The notes under the pieces are model-generated. The model was not told the DNA's origin. It did no database searches and saw only the letters and a list, made by a program, of their open reading frames with translations. This document shows, piece after piece, positions 1 to 6,014 of a stretch of 9,078 bases of DNA (the first letter of the stretch is position 1; each line of letters opens with the position of its first letter). The stretch is from Tannerella sp. (GTDB taxonomy: Bacteria; Bacteroidota; Bacteroidia; Bacteroidales; Tannerellaceae): positions 1 through 9,078 of the forward strand of contig JAIRXI010000420.1 of assembly GCA_031268395.1 (NCBI GenBank). Direction: 5' to 3'. A program made the position numbers and the translations under genes.

Positions 1-950
1 ACTTCGTCGGCGATGCCTGCCGCCACCAGGTTCTTGGCGATGTGCCGGGCAGCATACGCGGCCGAACGGTCTACTTTCGAGGGGTCTTTGCCCGAGAAGG
101 CGCCACCGCCGTGCGCGCCCTTGCCGCCATACGTGTCGACGATGATTTTCCGTCCGGTCAGTCCCGTATCGCCGTGCGGGCCGCCGATCACGAACTTGCC
201 TGTCGGGTTGACATGGCAGGTGATCGGCGTATCGAACAGCGTCCGGATGGCTTCCGGATAGCGGGCCTTGACGCGCGGGATCAGGAGATTGACGACGTCT
301 TCCCTGATTTTCTCTGCCATGGCGCGGTCGGCGTCTTCCTGCGAAAGGCCGTTGCCGGCGGCAACAAACTCGTCGTGCTGGGTGGAGACGACAATCGTGT
401 CGATACGCAGCGGCGTACCGTCTTCGGCGTATTCGATCGTCACCTGGCTCTTGGCGTCCGGCCGGAGGTAGGGCATCAATGCCGGTTCTTCCCGGCGGAT
501 CAGGGCCAGTTCCTTCAGCAGCATGTGTGAAATGTCGAGCGCCAGCGGCATGTAGTTGGCCGTTTCGCGGGTGGCATAGCCGAACATCATACCCTGGTCG
601 CCGGCGCCCTGTTCATAGGGGTCGGCCCGTTCCACGCCGCGGTTGATGTCGCCGCTCTGCTCGTGAATGGCCGAGAGGACGCCACACGACCGGGCTTCAA
701 ACTGATATTCGCTTTTCGTGTAACCGATCCGCTCAATGACGCCGCGCGCCACTTCCTGCACGTCCACATAGGCTTTTGACTTGACTTCGCCGGCCAGTAC
801 AACCTGTCCGGTGGTTACCAGCGTTTCGCAGGCTACTTTCGAGTTCGGGTCACTGGCCAGAAACTCGTCCAGCAAAGCGTCCGAAATTTGGTCGGCTACT
901 TTGTCGGGGTGTCCTTCCGACACCGATTCGGAGGTGAATAAATAACTCAT
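1..950 (-). CDS. metK: S-adenosylmethionine synthetase (methionine adenosyltransferase), C-terminus cut off by window edge
   Basis: Makes S-adenosylmethionine, the cell's main methyl donor, from methionine and ATP in the cytoplasm. Translating the minus strand from the ATG at 950-948 gives 316 uninterrupted codons. They start [17 protein letters not shown], with His14 in the GHPDK motif aligning with the ATP-site histidine of the family. Further on are the family signatures [12 protein letters not shown] (about residues 116-127) and [16 protein letters not shown] (near the truncated end). The Bacteroidota protein is usually about 430 residues, so roughly a quarter is missing beyond position 1; this is a window effect, not a pseudogene. 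It is transcribed divergently from the dnaN operon, with about 474 nt between the two start codons. The methyltransferase RlmB encoded in the same window would use its product. Identity is very secure. Confidence 0.98.
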   Translation of the reverse strand, partial: MSYLFTSESVSEGHPDKVADQISDALLDEFLASDPNSKVACETLVTTGQVVLAGEVKSKAYVDVQEVARGVIERIGYTKSEYQFEARSCGVLSAIHEQSGDINRGVERADPYEQGAGDQGMMFGYATRETANYMPLALDISHMLLKELALIRREEPALMPYLRPDAKSQVTIEYAEDGTPLRIDTIVVSTQHDEFVAAGNGLSQEDADRAMAEKIREDVVNLLIPRVKARYPEAIRTLFDTPITCHVNPTGKFVIGGPHGDTGLTGRKIIVDTYGGKGAHGGGAFSGKDPSKVDRSAAYAARHIAKNLVAAGIADE

Positions 951-1092
951 CACGTTTCTATTTTACTTTATTGTTAAAAATGACGAACTGAAAGTGAAGG
1001 CGGGCAGGCAAACCCGGGTATCCGGAATGGATGTTTTAGCATTTTTTCCCGTGGTTGCAAGCAATACAAATCTTTCCACTTCAATTCGGCGA

Positions 1093-1100
1093 CAAAGATA
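1093..1100 (-). promoter_or_regulatory. Putative Bacteroidota -7 promoter box for metK
   Basis: Read on the minus strand this is TATCTTTG, a full match to the Bacteroidota -7 consensus TAnnTTTG, and it points toward metK. The start codon lies about 142 nt downstream, so the transcript would carry a long leader of roughly 135 nt. I see no clear TTTG-type -33 box at the usual distance upstream; the sequence there is AT-rich (about 1101-1120). Consensus match only; no transcript evidence. Confidence 0.5.
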
Positions 1101-1138
1101 TAAATTATTTTTGAAATACGGCGGGGATGTATTCCAAA

Positions 1139-1295
1139 GGGTGCATTTCAACCTGTCGTGCGCCGTCATTGCGACGAAGGAAGCAATCGCCGATACACGC
1201 AGGGATTGCTTCCCTGCGTTCGCAATGACGGTGCACGGTGCGCTGTCCTGCAATGACGGGCACAGGTATGAAGAACGACATGTTGAAATGCACCC
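1139..1295. repeat. Composite inverted-repeat element (MITE-like) between metK and dnaN
   Basis: The ends form an inverted repeat. Positions 1139-1158 (gggtgcatttcaacctgtcg) match the reverse complement of 1276-1295 at 19 of 20 bases; the one mismatch is at 1153. The enclosed 117 bp carries a second inverted repeat (separate entry) and a further partial arm at 1250-1266. The total of about 157 bp, terminal inverted repeats and lack of credible coding potential fit a small non-autonomous mobile or dispersed repeat. It sits between the two divergent promoter boxes, so it fills much of the 951-1424 intergenic region. Open reading frames crossing it have no recognisable protein features. I see no certain flanking target-site duplication, so mobility is inferred. 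Confidence 0.65.
1163..1232. repeat. Inner palindromic element of the cgtcattgcga / ggaagcaatc type
   Basis: The left arm starts ccgtcattgcga (1163-1174) and continues to ggaagcaatc (1179-1188). The right arm reads gattgcttcc (1204-1213) and ends tcgcaatgacgg (1220-1231). The arms are complementary except for a few variable central bases, so the strand can fold into a long hairpin with a loop around 1189-1203. The combination of gtcattgcga and gaagcaatc resembles dispersed palindromic repeats I know from intergenic regions of several unrelated bacterial genomes. That resemblance is from memory; copy number in this genome cannot be judged here. Confidence 0.65.
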
Positions 1296-1367
1296 TGTTC
1301 CAAATGTTGCATTGAGTACACAGGTCAAATTTTTTCAGGTAAGCACAATTGAACGGGAAAAAATGAT

Positions 1368-1375
1368 TACTTTTG
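1368..1375 (+). promoter_or_regulatory. Putative Bacteroidota -7 promoter box for the dnaN operon
   Basis: TACTTTTG matches the TAnnTTTG consensus exactly. A TTG at 1349-1351 could serve as a weak -33 element, though the 16 nt gap is slightly short. Transcription would start near 1382, giving a leader of about 40 nt before the dnaN ATG at 1425. That leader is strongly A/T-rich (aataataaacagtaaaaaaa) with no Shine-Dalgarno sequence, as is usual in this phylum. The box probably drives the whole dnaN to ridA cluster. Confidence 0.6.
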
Positions 1376-1424
1376 TCCGTTCCAAATGAGTGATAATAAT
1401 AAACAGTAAAAAAATCAGACTTGT

Positions 1425-2549
1425 ATGAAATTTGACGTATCAAGCTCGGCGCTTATGTTGCGCCTGCAATCCATCGGCAAGGTGATCGCAACGAAAAACA
1501 CACTGCCTGTCTTGGATTGTTTCCTGTTCCTGCTGGAAGACGACAAACTGACCGTCACCGCGTCGGACATGGAAACCCGCCTGACCACCAGCGTGAAAGT
1601 AATGAATGTCCAGGGTTCCGGTCTTTTTGCCATTTCGGCGAAGATGTTGCTGGAACCGCTGAAGAAACTGCCCGAACAGCCTCTGACGTTCGATATTAAT
1701 GATGAAAACATGGAGGTTTTCATTTATTTCGAGAATGGCAAATACAATTTTATCGGACAGAAGGGGGATACCTATCCCCAGCAGAAGGGGTTGACTGACG
1801 CTCATACCTCAATTGCGCTGGAATCGCAAGTGTTGTTGAACGGCATCGGCCGCACGCTGTTTGCCGCGGCGGATGACGAACTCAGGCCGGTGATGAACGG
1901 CGTTTTTTTCGATATTCAGGCCGAATCCCTGACCTTTGTCGCTTCCGACGGGCACAAACTGGTACGGCTGCGCAACGATGCCGTCCGGTCGGAAGGCCGC
2001 GCGTCGTTCATCCTGCCGAAAAAGCCGGCCAACCTGTTGAAAAACCTGCTTCCCAAAAGCAGTGATTCCGTGGAAATCCGGTTTGACGAGAACAACGCCT
2101 ATGTCCTTACCGAAGGCTACGAAATGGTATGCCGCCTGATTGAAGGGCGTTACCCGAACTACAACGGCGTGATTCCGCAGGACAACCCGAACCGGGTGAC
2201 GGTCGAGCGTCTTCCGCTCCTCAATGCGCTGGAGCGGGTGTCCGTTTTTTCCAATCCGGCAAGCAGTTTGGTGAAGTTGCAACTGGATGGGAACCGGATC
2301 GTCGTTTCTGCTCAGGACATCGACTTTTCGACTTCCGCCGAAGAGAAAATCCATTGCCAGTACGGAGGCGAAGAATTGAGTATCGGCTTCAAGGCGACCT
2401 TCCTGATCGAAATACTGAACAATATCAGTGCAAACGAGATCGTGCTGGCCCTGGCCGATCCCTCTCGCGCCGGCACCGTCGTGCCCGTTGAAAATGAGGA
2501 AAACGAAGATTTGCTGATGCTGCTCATGCCGATGGTGTTGAACGATTAA
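1425..2549 (+). CDS. dnaN: DNA polymerase III beta subunit (sliding clamp)
   Basis: Encodes the ring-shaped homodimeric clamp that tethers DNA polymerase III to DNA and serves as a docking platform for other replication and repair proteins. The 374-residue product has the usual family length and starts MKFDVSSSALMLRLQSIGKV. The three clamp folds lie at about residues 1-120, 125-245 and 248-374. Recognisable family stretches include the N-terminal KNTLPVLDCFLF, the mid-protein VASDGHKLVRLR, the segment VCRLIEGRYPNYNGVIP and the C-terminal LLMLLMPMVLND, which ends on the hydrophobic tail typical of clamps. It is first in a co-directional run; the next gene starts 7 nt after its stop. Unlike in many bacteria it is not next to dnaA, which is normal for Bacteroidota. 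Start choice is supported by the promoter box and A-rich leader upstream. Confidence 0.98.
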   Translation: MKFDVSSSALMLRLQSIGKVIATKNTLPVLDCFLFLLEDDKLTVTASDMETRLTTSVKVMNVQGSGLFAISAKMLLEPLKKLPEQPLTFDINDENMEVFIYFENGKYNFIGQKGDTYPQQKGLTDAHTSIALESQVLLNGIGRTLFAAADDELRPVMNGVFFDIQAESLTFVASDGHKLVRLRNDAVRSEGRASFILPKKPANLLKNLLPKSSDSVEIRFDENNAYVLTEGYEMVCRLIEGRYPNYNGVIPQDNPNRVTVERLPLLNALERVSVFSNPASSLVKLQLDGNRIVVSAQDIDFSTSAEEKIHCQYGGEELSIGFKATFLIEILNNISANEIVLALADPSRAGTVVPVENEENEDLLMLLMPMVLND

Positions 2550-2556
2550 AAACCGG

Positions 2557-3339
2557 ATGTTCATGCAGTTGAATTTAGTAAATCCGCTGGCGTTCTTTGA
2601 CCTGGAGACTACGGGCATCAATATCAGTAAGGACCGGGTGGTTGAAATTTCCATCCTGAAGGTTTCTCCGGACGGCAAAGAGGAGAGCCGGACGCGGCGA
2701 ATCAATCCGGAAATGCCGATACCTCCCGATGCAACCAGAATACACGGAATCACGGACGAAGACGTAAAGGATTGCCCGACCTTCAAGGCCGTGGCCCGAT
2801 CTTTGGCCGCCCTGATCGAGGGCTGCGATCTGGCCGGGTTCAATTCAAACCGGTTCGACATCCCGTTGCTGGCGGAAGAATTTCTGCGTTGCGACGTGGA
2901 TATAGACCTGAGCAAAAGAAAATTTGTAGACGTGCAGACCATCTTTCACAAAATGGAGCAGCGTACGCTTGCGGCAGCCTACAAGTTTTACTGCAACAGC
3001 GACCTTGACCATGCACACAGCGCCGAAAACGATACCAGGGCAACGTATGAGGTATTGAAGGCTCAGCTGGACAGGTATCCGGACTTGCAGAACGACATCA
3101 AGTCTCTTTCCGAGTTTTCGAGTTTCACAAACAACGTGGATTTTGCCGGGCGGATGATATATAACAGTAAAAAGGAAGAAGTCATCAATTTCGGCAAATA
3201 CAAGGGCCGGCTGGTGACGGAAGTCCTGAGCATTGATCCGTCCTATTATACGTGGGTGATGAACGGCGACTTTTCGCTGAACACCAAAAAGCTCCTGACC
3301 GAGATCCGCCTGCGTGGGATGCGGGGGAAAAACAGTTGA
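2557..3339 (+). CDS. DnaQ-like DEDDh 3'-5' exonuclease (DNA polymerase III epsilon-type) with C-terminal accessory domain
   Basis: Predicted metal-dependent 3'-5' exonuclease of the DEDDh class, 260 residues. The exo I motif is FFDLETTG with Asp15 and Glu17. Exo II is in GFNSNRFDIPLL with Asp101. Exo III is HAHSAENDTRAT with His154 and Asp159. All catalytic residues are therefore present. After the nuclease domain (about 10-170) comes a tail at about 200-250 containing INFGKYKGRLVTEVL and DPSYYTWVMNGDF, resembling the small domain (DUF3820-like) attached to RNase T/exonuclease X-type proteins. It lies 7 nt after dnaN, so a role in proofreading or DNA repair near the clamp is reasonable but inferred; it may not be the replicative epsilon subunit. 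An in-frame ATG at 2563 is an alternative start that would cost two residues. Confidence 0.93.
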   Translation: MFMQLNLVNPLAFFDLETTGINISKDRVVEISILKVSPDGKEESRTRRINPEMPIPPDATRIHGITDEDVKDCPTFKAVARSLAALIEGCDLAGFNSNRFDIPLLAEEFLRCDVDIDLSKRKFVDVQTIFHKMEQRTLAAAYKFYCNSDLDHAHSAENDTRATYEVLKAQLDRYPDLQNDIKSLSEFSSFTNNVDFAGRMIYNSKKEEVINFGKYKGRLVTEVLSIDPSYYTWVMNGDFSLNTKKLLTEIRLRGMRGKNS

Positions 3340-3377
3340 CGTTTTCCGGACAAGTACCGGCAATACCTGCAGGATAT

Positions 3378-3893
3378 ATGAAAAAAATCGGCATTTTAAC
3401 CGGCTGTCTGGCGCTGATTTTATGCGCATGTACGGCCAGGGGGAAAAAGACGGATACGCCGGTTGAATATTACGGCGTGTCCTTTATTTGTCCGGCGGGA
3501 TGGGACGTGTCCAAAACGGAAGACTATGGGGCTGTTCAAATGGTTACGATTGAGAAAATGGGATTTTCTTCCAGCGGAATCCTGACAGTTACCCTGCAGG
3601 ATGAAGGATGCGAACTCGACGATCTGCTCCGGGATTTTATGGAAGCAATGGAAGAAAATGCCATCTTCTCAAATCTGAAGTTTCGGGATGTGACGGATGG
3701 CTTTTACGGAAAATATGGGGGGCTTGCGTGCGAATACACGACTTCGGTGTTGTCGGTGCCTCATCAAGGCTGTATTTATGTATTTAACGCAAACGGGAAA
3801 AACCTGGGTATTCTTCGACAGGAAGCGACGGAAGATTTGAAAGTAAACAGATCCGGATTTGAAAAACTGGCGGAAAGTTTTACGGTAAATTAG
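3378..3893 (+). CDS. Small lipoprotein of unknown function, possible PsbP/DcrB-like fold
   Basis: A 171-residue protein I do not recognise by name. The start at 3378 gives MKKIGILTGCLALILCAC, a short basic, then hydrophobic, lipoprotein signal whose lipobox LCAC places the lipidated cysteine at residue 18. A longer upstream reading (from 3252) runs back through the exonuclease gene and would bury this signal, so it is rejected. The mature part begins with a short polar linker, then VEYYGVSFICPAGWDV. It ends with a helix-like GFEKLAESFTVN. This spacing of 'aromatic-hydrophobic-Pro-x-Gly-Trp' and terminal 'xxSF' resembles PsbP/DcrB/Mog1-fold proteins, but that is a pattern impression. It lies 38 nt after the exonuclease and 5 nt before coaBC, so it is probably co-transcribed. 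Location would be periplasmic face of a membrane or the outer membrane. Confidence 0.8.
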   Translation: MKKIGILTGCLALILCACTARGKKTDTPVEYYGVSFICPAGWDVSKTEDYGAVQMVTIEKMGFSSSGILTVTLQDEGCELDDLLRDFMEAMEENAIFSNLKFRDVTDGFYGKYGGLACEYTTSVLSVPHQGCIYVFNANGKNLGILRQEATEDLKVNRSGFEKLAESFTVN

Positions 3894-3898
3894 GACAA

Positions 3899-5101
3899 AT
3901 GATGAAGAGCAGGAAAATCATACTGGGTATCACGGGCAGTATTGCCGCATACAAGGCGGCGGTACTGCTTCGTTCCTTCATAAGGAAGGGCGCTGAGGTA
4001 CAGGTCGTGATGACGGACGCTGCCAGGGAATTTATTACGCCGCTGACGCTTTCCACGCTGAGCGGCAGGCCGGTTGTCAGTGATTTTTTCAGCCGGCGCG
4101 ACGGTTCGTGGCACAGCCACGTCGACCTGGGCCTGTGGGCCGACGCGATGTTGATTGCGCCTGCCACGGCTTCGACCATCGGGAAAATGGCGAACGGCAT
4201 CGCAGACAACATGCTGGTCACGACCTATCTTTCCTGCCGGGCGCCGGTATTCGTTGCGCCGGCCATGGATCTGGACATGTTTGCGCATCCGGCCATGCAG
4301 CAGAACCTGGCGTGCCTGCGTTCGTTCGGAAACCGGATCATTGAGCCGGCCGAGGGCGAGCTGGCCAGCCATTTGGTCGGAAAGGGACGGATGGAAGAGC
4401 CGGAGCGGATTGCCGGCATCCTGGAAGACTTTTTTGCTTCCTGCGACGACCTGCGGGGGAAAAAAATACTGGTGACGGCCGGGCCGACACATGAAAAGAT
4501 TGATCCCGTGCGTTTCATAGGCAATTACTCTTCCGGAAAGATGGGTTTTGCCCTGGCGCACGCCTGCGCTCTCCGGGGCGCCGCAGTGGAACTGATTGCA
4601 GGACCTGTCTCGCTGCGGGCAGCGCATCCGCTTATCCGGCGGACAGACGTGGAATCGGCAAGCGAAATGCAGGTGGCGGCCGCGGATATTTTCCCGGCGA
4701 TGGATGCCGCGATTCTTTGCGCCGCAGTAGCCGACTACCGGCCCGAAAAGCCGCGGGAAAGCAAGATCAAACGCGAAAAGGACGATCGCCTGACGCTGGC
4801 TTTAGTGCGGAACGATGACATTGCGGCCATGCTGGGCGGCATGAAACGCGCCGGGCAGGTGGTCGTGGGCTTTGCGCTGGAAACGGATAACGGCATGGTT
4901 CATGCAACGGAGAAACTGAAACGTAAAAACCTGGACCTGATTGTGCTGAATTCGTTGCAGGACGAAGGCGCCGGTTTCGGGCACGACACGAACCGGATCG
5001 TCATGATCGACAGGAAAGGGGAAATGACGCCCGTCCCCCTGAAAAACAAGCAGGACGTGGCCGCGGATATTGCGGCAAAACTGGTCACTTTATTAAAATA
5101 A
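3899..5101 (+). CDS. coaBC: Bifunctional phosphopantothenoylcysteine decarboxylase / phosphopantothenate-cysteine ligase
   Basis: Catalyses two consecutive steps of coenzyme A synthesis: ligation of cysteine to 4'-phosphopantothenate (CoaB) and FMN-dependent decarboxylation to 4'-phosphopantetheine (CoaC). The 400-residue length is typical. CoaC covers about residues 1-185: flavoprotein start GITGSIAAYKA (10-20), probable catalytic His74 in WHSHVDL, APATASTIGKMANG (87-100) and substrate motif PAMDLDMF (121-128). CoaB begins at KKILVTAGPTHEKIDPVRFI (188-207) followed by GNYSSGKMG (208-216), with AAVADYRP (275-282), SKIKRE (288-293) and GFGHDTNRI (359-367). In the flap segment, where the E. coli enzyme has LACG, this one reads LASH (155-158), so the flap cysteine is replaced by Ser157. 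Neighbouring gaps are 5 and 6 nt. An in-frame ATG at 3902 is an equally possible start. Confidence 0.97.
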   Translation: MMKSRKIILGITGSIAAYKAAVLLRSFIRKGAEVQVVMTDAAREFITPLTLSTLSGRPVVSDFFSRRDGSWHSHVDLGLWADAMLIAPATASTIGKMANGIADNMLVTTYLSCRAPVFVAPAMDLDMFAHPAMQQNLACLRSFGNRIIEPAEGELASHLVGKGRMEEPERIAGILEDFFASCDDLRGKKILVTAGPTHEKIDPVRFIGNYSSGKMGFALAHACALRGAAVELIAGPVSLRAAHPLIRRTDVESASEMQVAAADIFPAMDAAILCAAVADYRPEKPRESKIKREKDDRLTLALVRNDDIAAMLGGMKRAGQVVVGFALETDNGMVHATEKLKRKNLDLIVLNSLQDEGAGFGHDTNRIVMIDRKGEMTPVPLKNKQDVAADIAAKLVTLLK

Positions 5102-5107
5102 GGCATT

Positions 5108-6010
5108 ATGAGTAGAACATGGTTATTTTCGGGGATATTTTCCCTGGCGGCGGTGATGGTGACGGCGCAGACAGCCGAACTGAACGCCCGCCTGACCATC
5201 AACAGCGACAAAATACAGGGTACCAACAAGCAAATATTTACGACGTTGCAAACGGCGCTGACCGAATTTGTCAACAACAAGAAATGGACGACCGCGACGT
5301 TTGCACAAAACGAACGCGTTGACTGTACATTCACGATTATCCTGAACGAAATGCAGGACAGTCACTTCAAGGGCGAGATACAGATACAGGCGCGCCGGCC
5401 GGTGTACAATTCGACGTATTCGACGACGGTATTCAATTTCCGCGATACGCAGTTTGATTTTGACTACACCGAGTTCGAGCCGCTGGAATATACGGAAAAC
5501 GTATTGAATACCAACCTGACGGCAACGATCGTCTTCTATGTCTATACGATTCTGGGGCTGGATTTCGACAGTTTTTCGCCCAAGGGCGGAAGTGCGTTTT
5601 TGCAGGAGGCGCAGCACATTGTCACCCTGGCACAGTCGCAAATGTCGTGGACAGGCTGGAAAGCGTTTGACAGCGACCGCAACCGCCACGCGCTGGCAAC
5701 GGCGCTGACCGAAAACAACGGCGAAGGCTTCCGCCAGTTCTGGTATGACTATCACCGGAAAGGGCTGGACGAAATGGCGGCAAACGCCGACCGCGGACGC
5801 ACCAATATCATCGCCGCCCTGCCGGCGCTGACCACCCTGAAAAGCGCCAGACCCAATTCCGTCCTCCTGCAACTATTTTCCGACGCCAAACTGGATGAAA
5901 TCGTCGCCATTTATTCCAAGGCAACGACGCAGGAAAAACAGGAAGGGCTTAAGGCGCTGTCGAATCTCTTCCCGACGGAAACCGGCCGGCTGGAGGCGCT
6001 AAAAAGATAA
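5108..6010 (+). CDS. porD: DUF4835 family exported protein, type IX secretion protein PorD
   Basis: A 300-residue exported protein matching the DUF4835 family, which genome annotation names PorD, a component linked to the Bacteroidota type IX secretion system; the exact role is not known to me. Residues 1-20 form a signal peptide (MSRTWLFSGIFSLAAVMVTA), with probable cleavage before Gln21, leaving the family-typical QTAELNARLTINSDKIQGTN start. Other family-like stretches are FTIILNEMQDSHFKGEIQIQ, RRPVYNSTYSTTVFNFRD, LTATIVFYVYTILGLDFDSF and SWTGWKAFDSDRNRHALA. No transmembrane segment follows the signal, so it is periplasmic or outer-membrane associated. It sits 6 nt after coaBC and 4 nt before recN; the coaBC-porD-recN order is one I recognise in this phylum, which strengthens the call. 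The family assignment is firmer than the gene symbol. Confidence 0.85.
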   Translation: MSRTWLFSGIFSLAAVMVTAQTAELNARLTINSDKIQGTNKQIFTTLQTALTEFVNNKKWTTATFAQNERVDCTFTIILNEMQDSHFKGEIQIQARRPVYNSTYSTTVFNFRDTQFDFDYTEFEPLEYTENVLNTNLTATIVFYVYTILGLDFDSFSPKGGSAFLQEAQHIVTLAQSQMSWTGWKAFDSDRNRHALATALTENNGEGFRQFWYDYHRKGLDEMAANADRGRTNIIAALPALTTLKSARPNSVLLQLFSDAKLDEIVAIYSKATTQEKQEGLKALSNLFPTETGRLEALKR

Positions 6011-6014
6011 ACAC

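Noticed and set aside
951..1092. SAM riboswitch in the metK leader
   Set aside because: I could not identify the conserved core of any SAM riboswitch class by eye; it is left as an open question in the findings rather than annotated.
1139..1295. CRISPR array or insertion sequence
   Set aside because: There are no regularly spaced direct repeats with unique spacers, and no transposase reading frame; the structure is inverted, not direct.
994..1389. Plus-strand open frame of 131 codons (and minus-strand frames at 963-1328 and 1105-1443) in the metK-dnaN intergenic region
   Set aside because: They run straight through the nested inverted repeat and both promoter boxes, have no recognisable protein motif, and are by-products of repeat sequence lacking stops.
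1809..2942. A 377-codon minus-strand open frame opposite dnaN and the exonuclease
   Set aside because: It spans the boundary of two secure plus-strand genes and shows no family features.
3252..3377. Upstream extension of the small lipoprotein into the exonuclease gene
   Set aside because: The extension overlaps the exonuclease C-terminal coding region in another frame, and would place the clear lipoprotein signal peptide in the middle of the protein.
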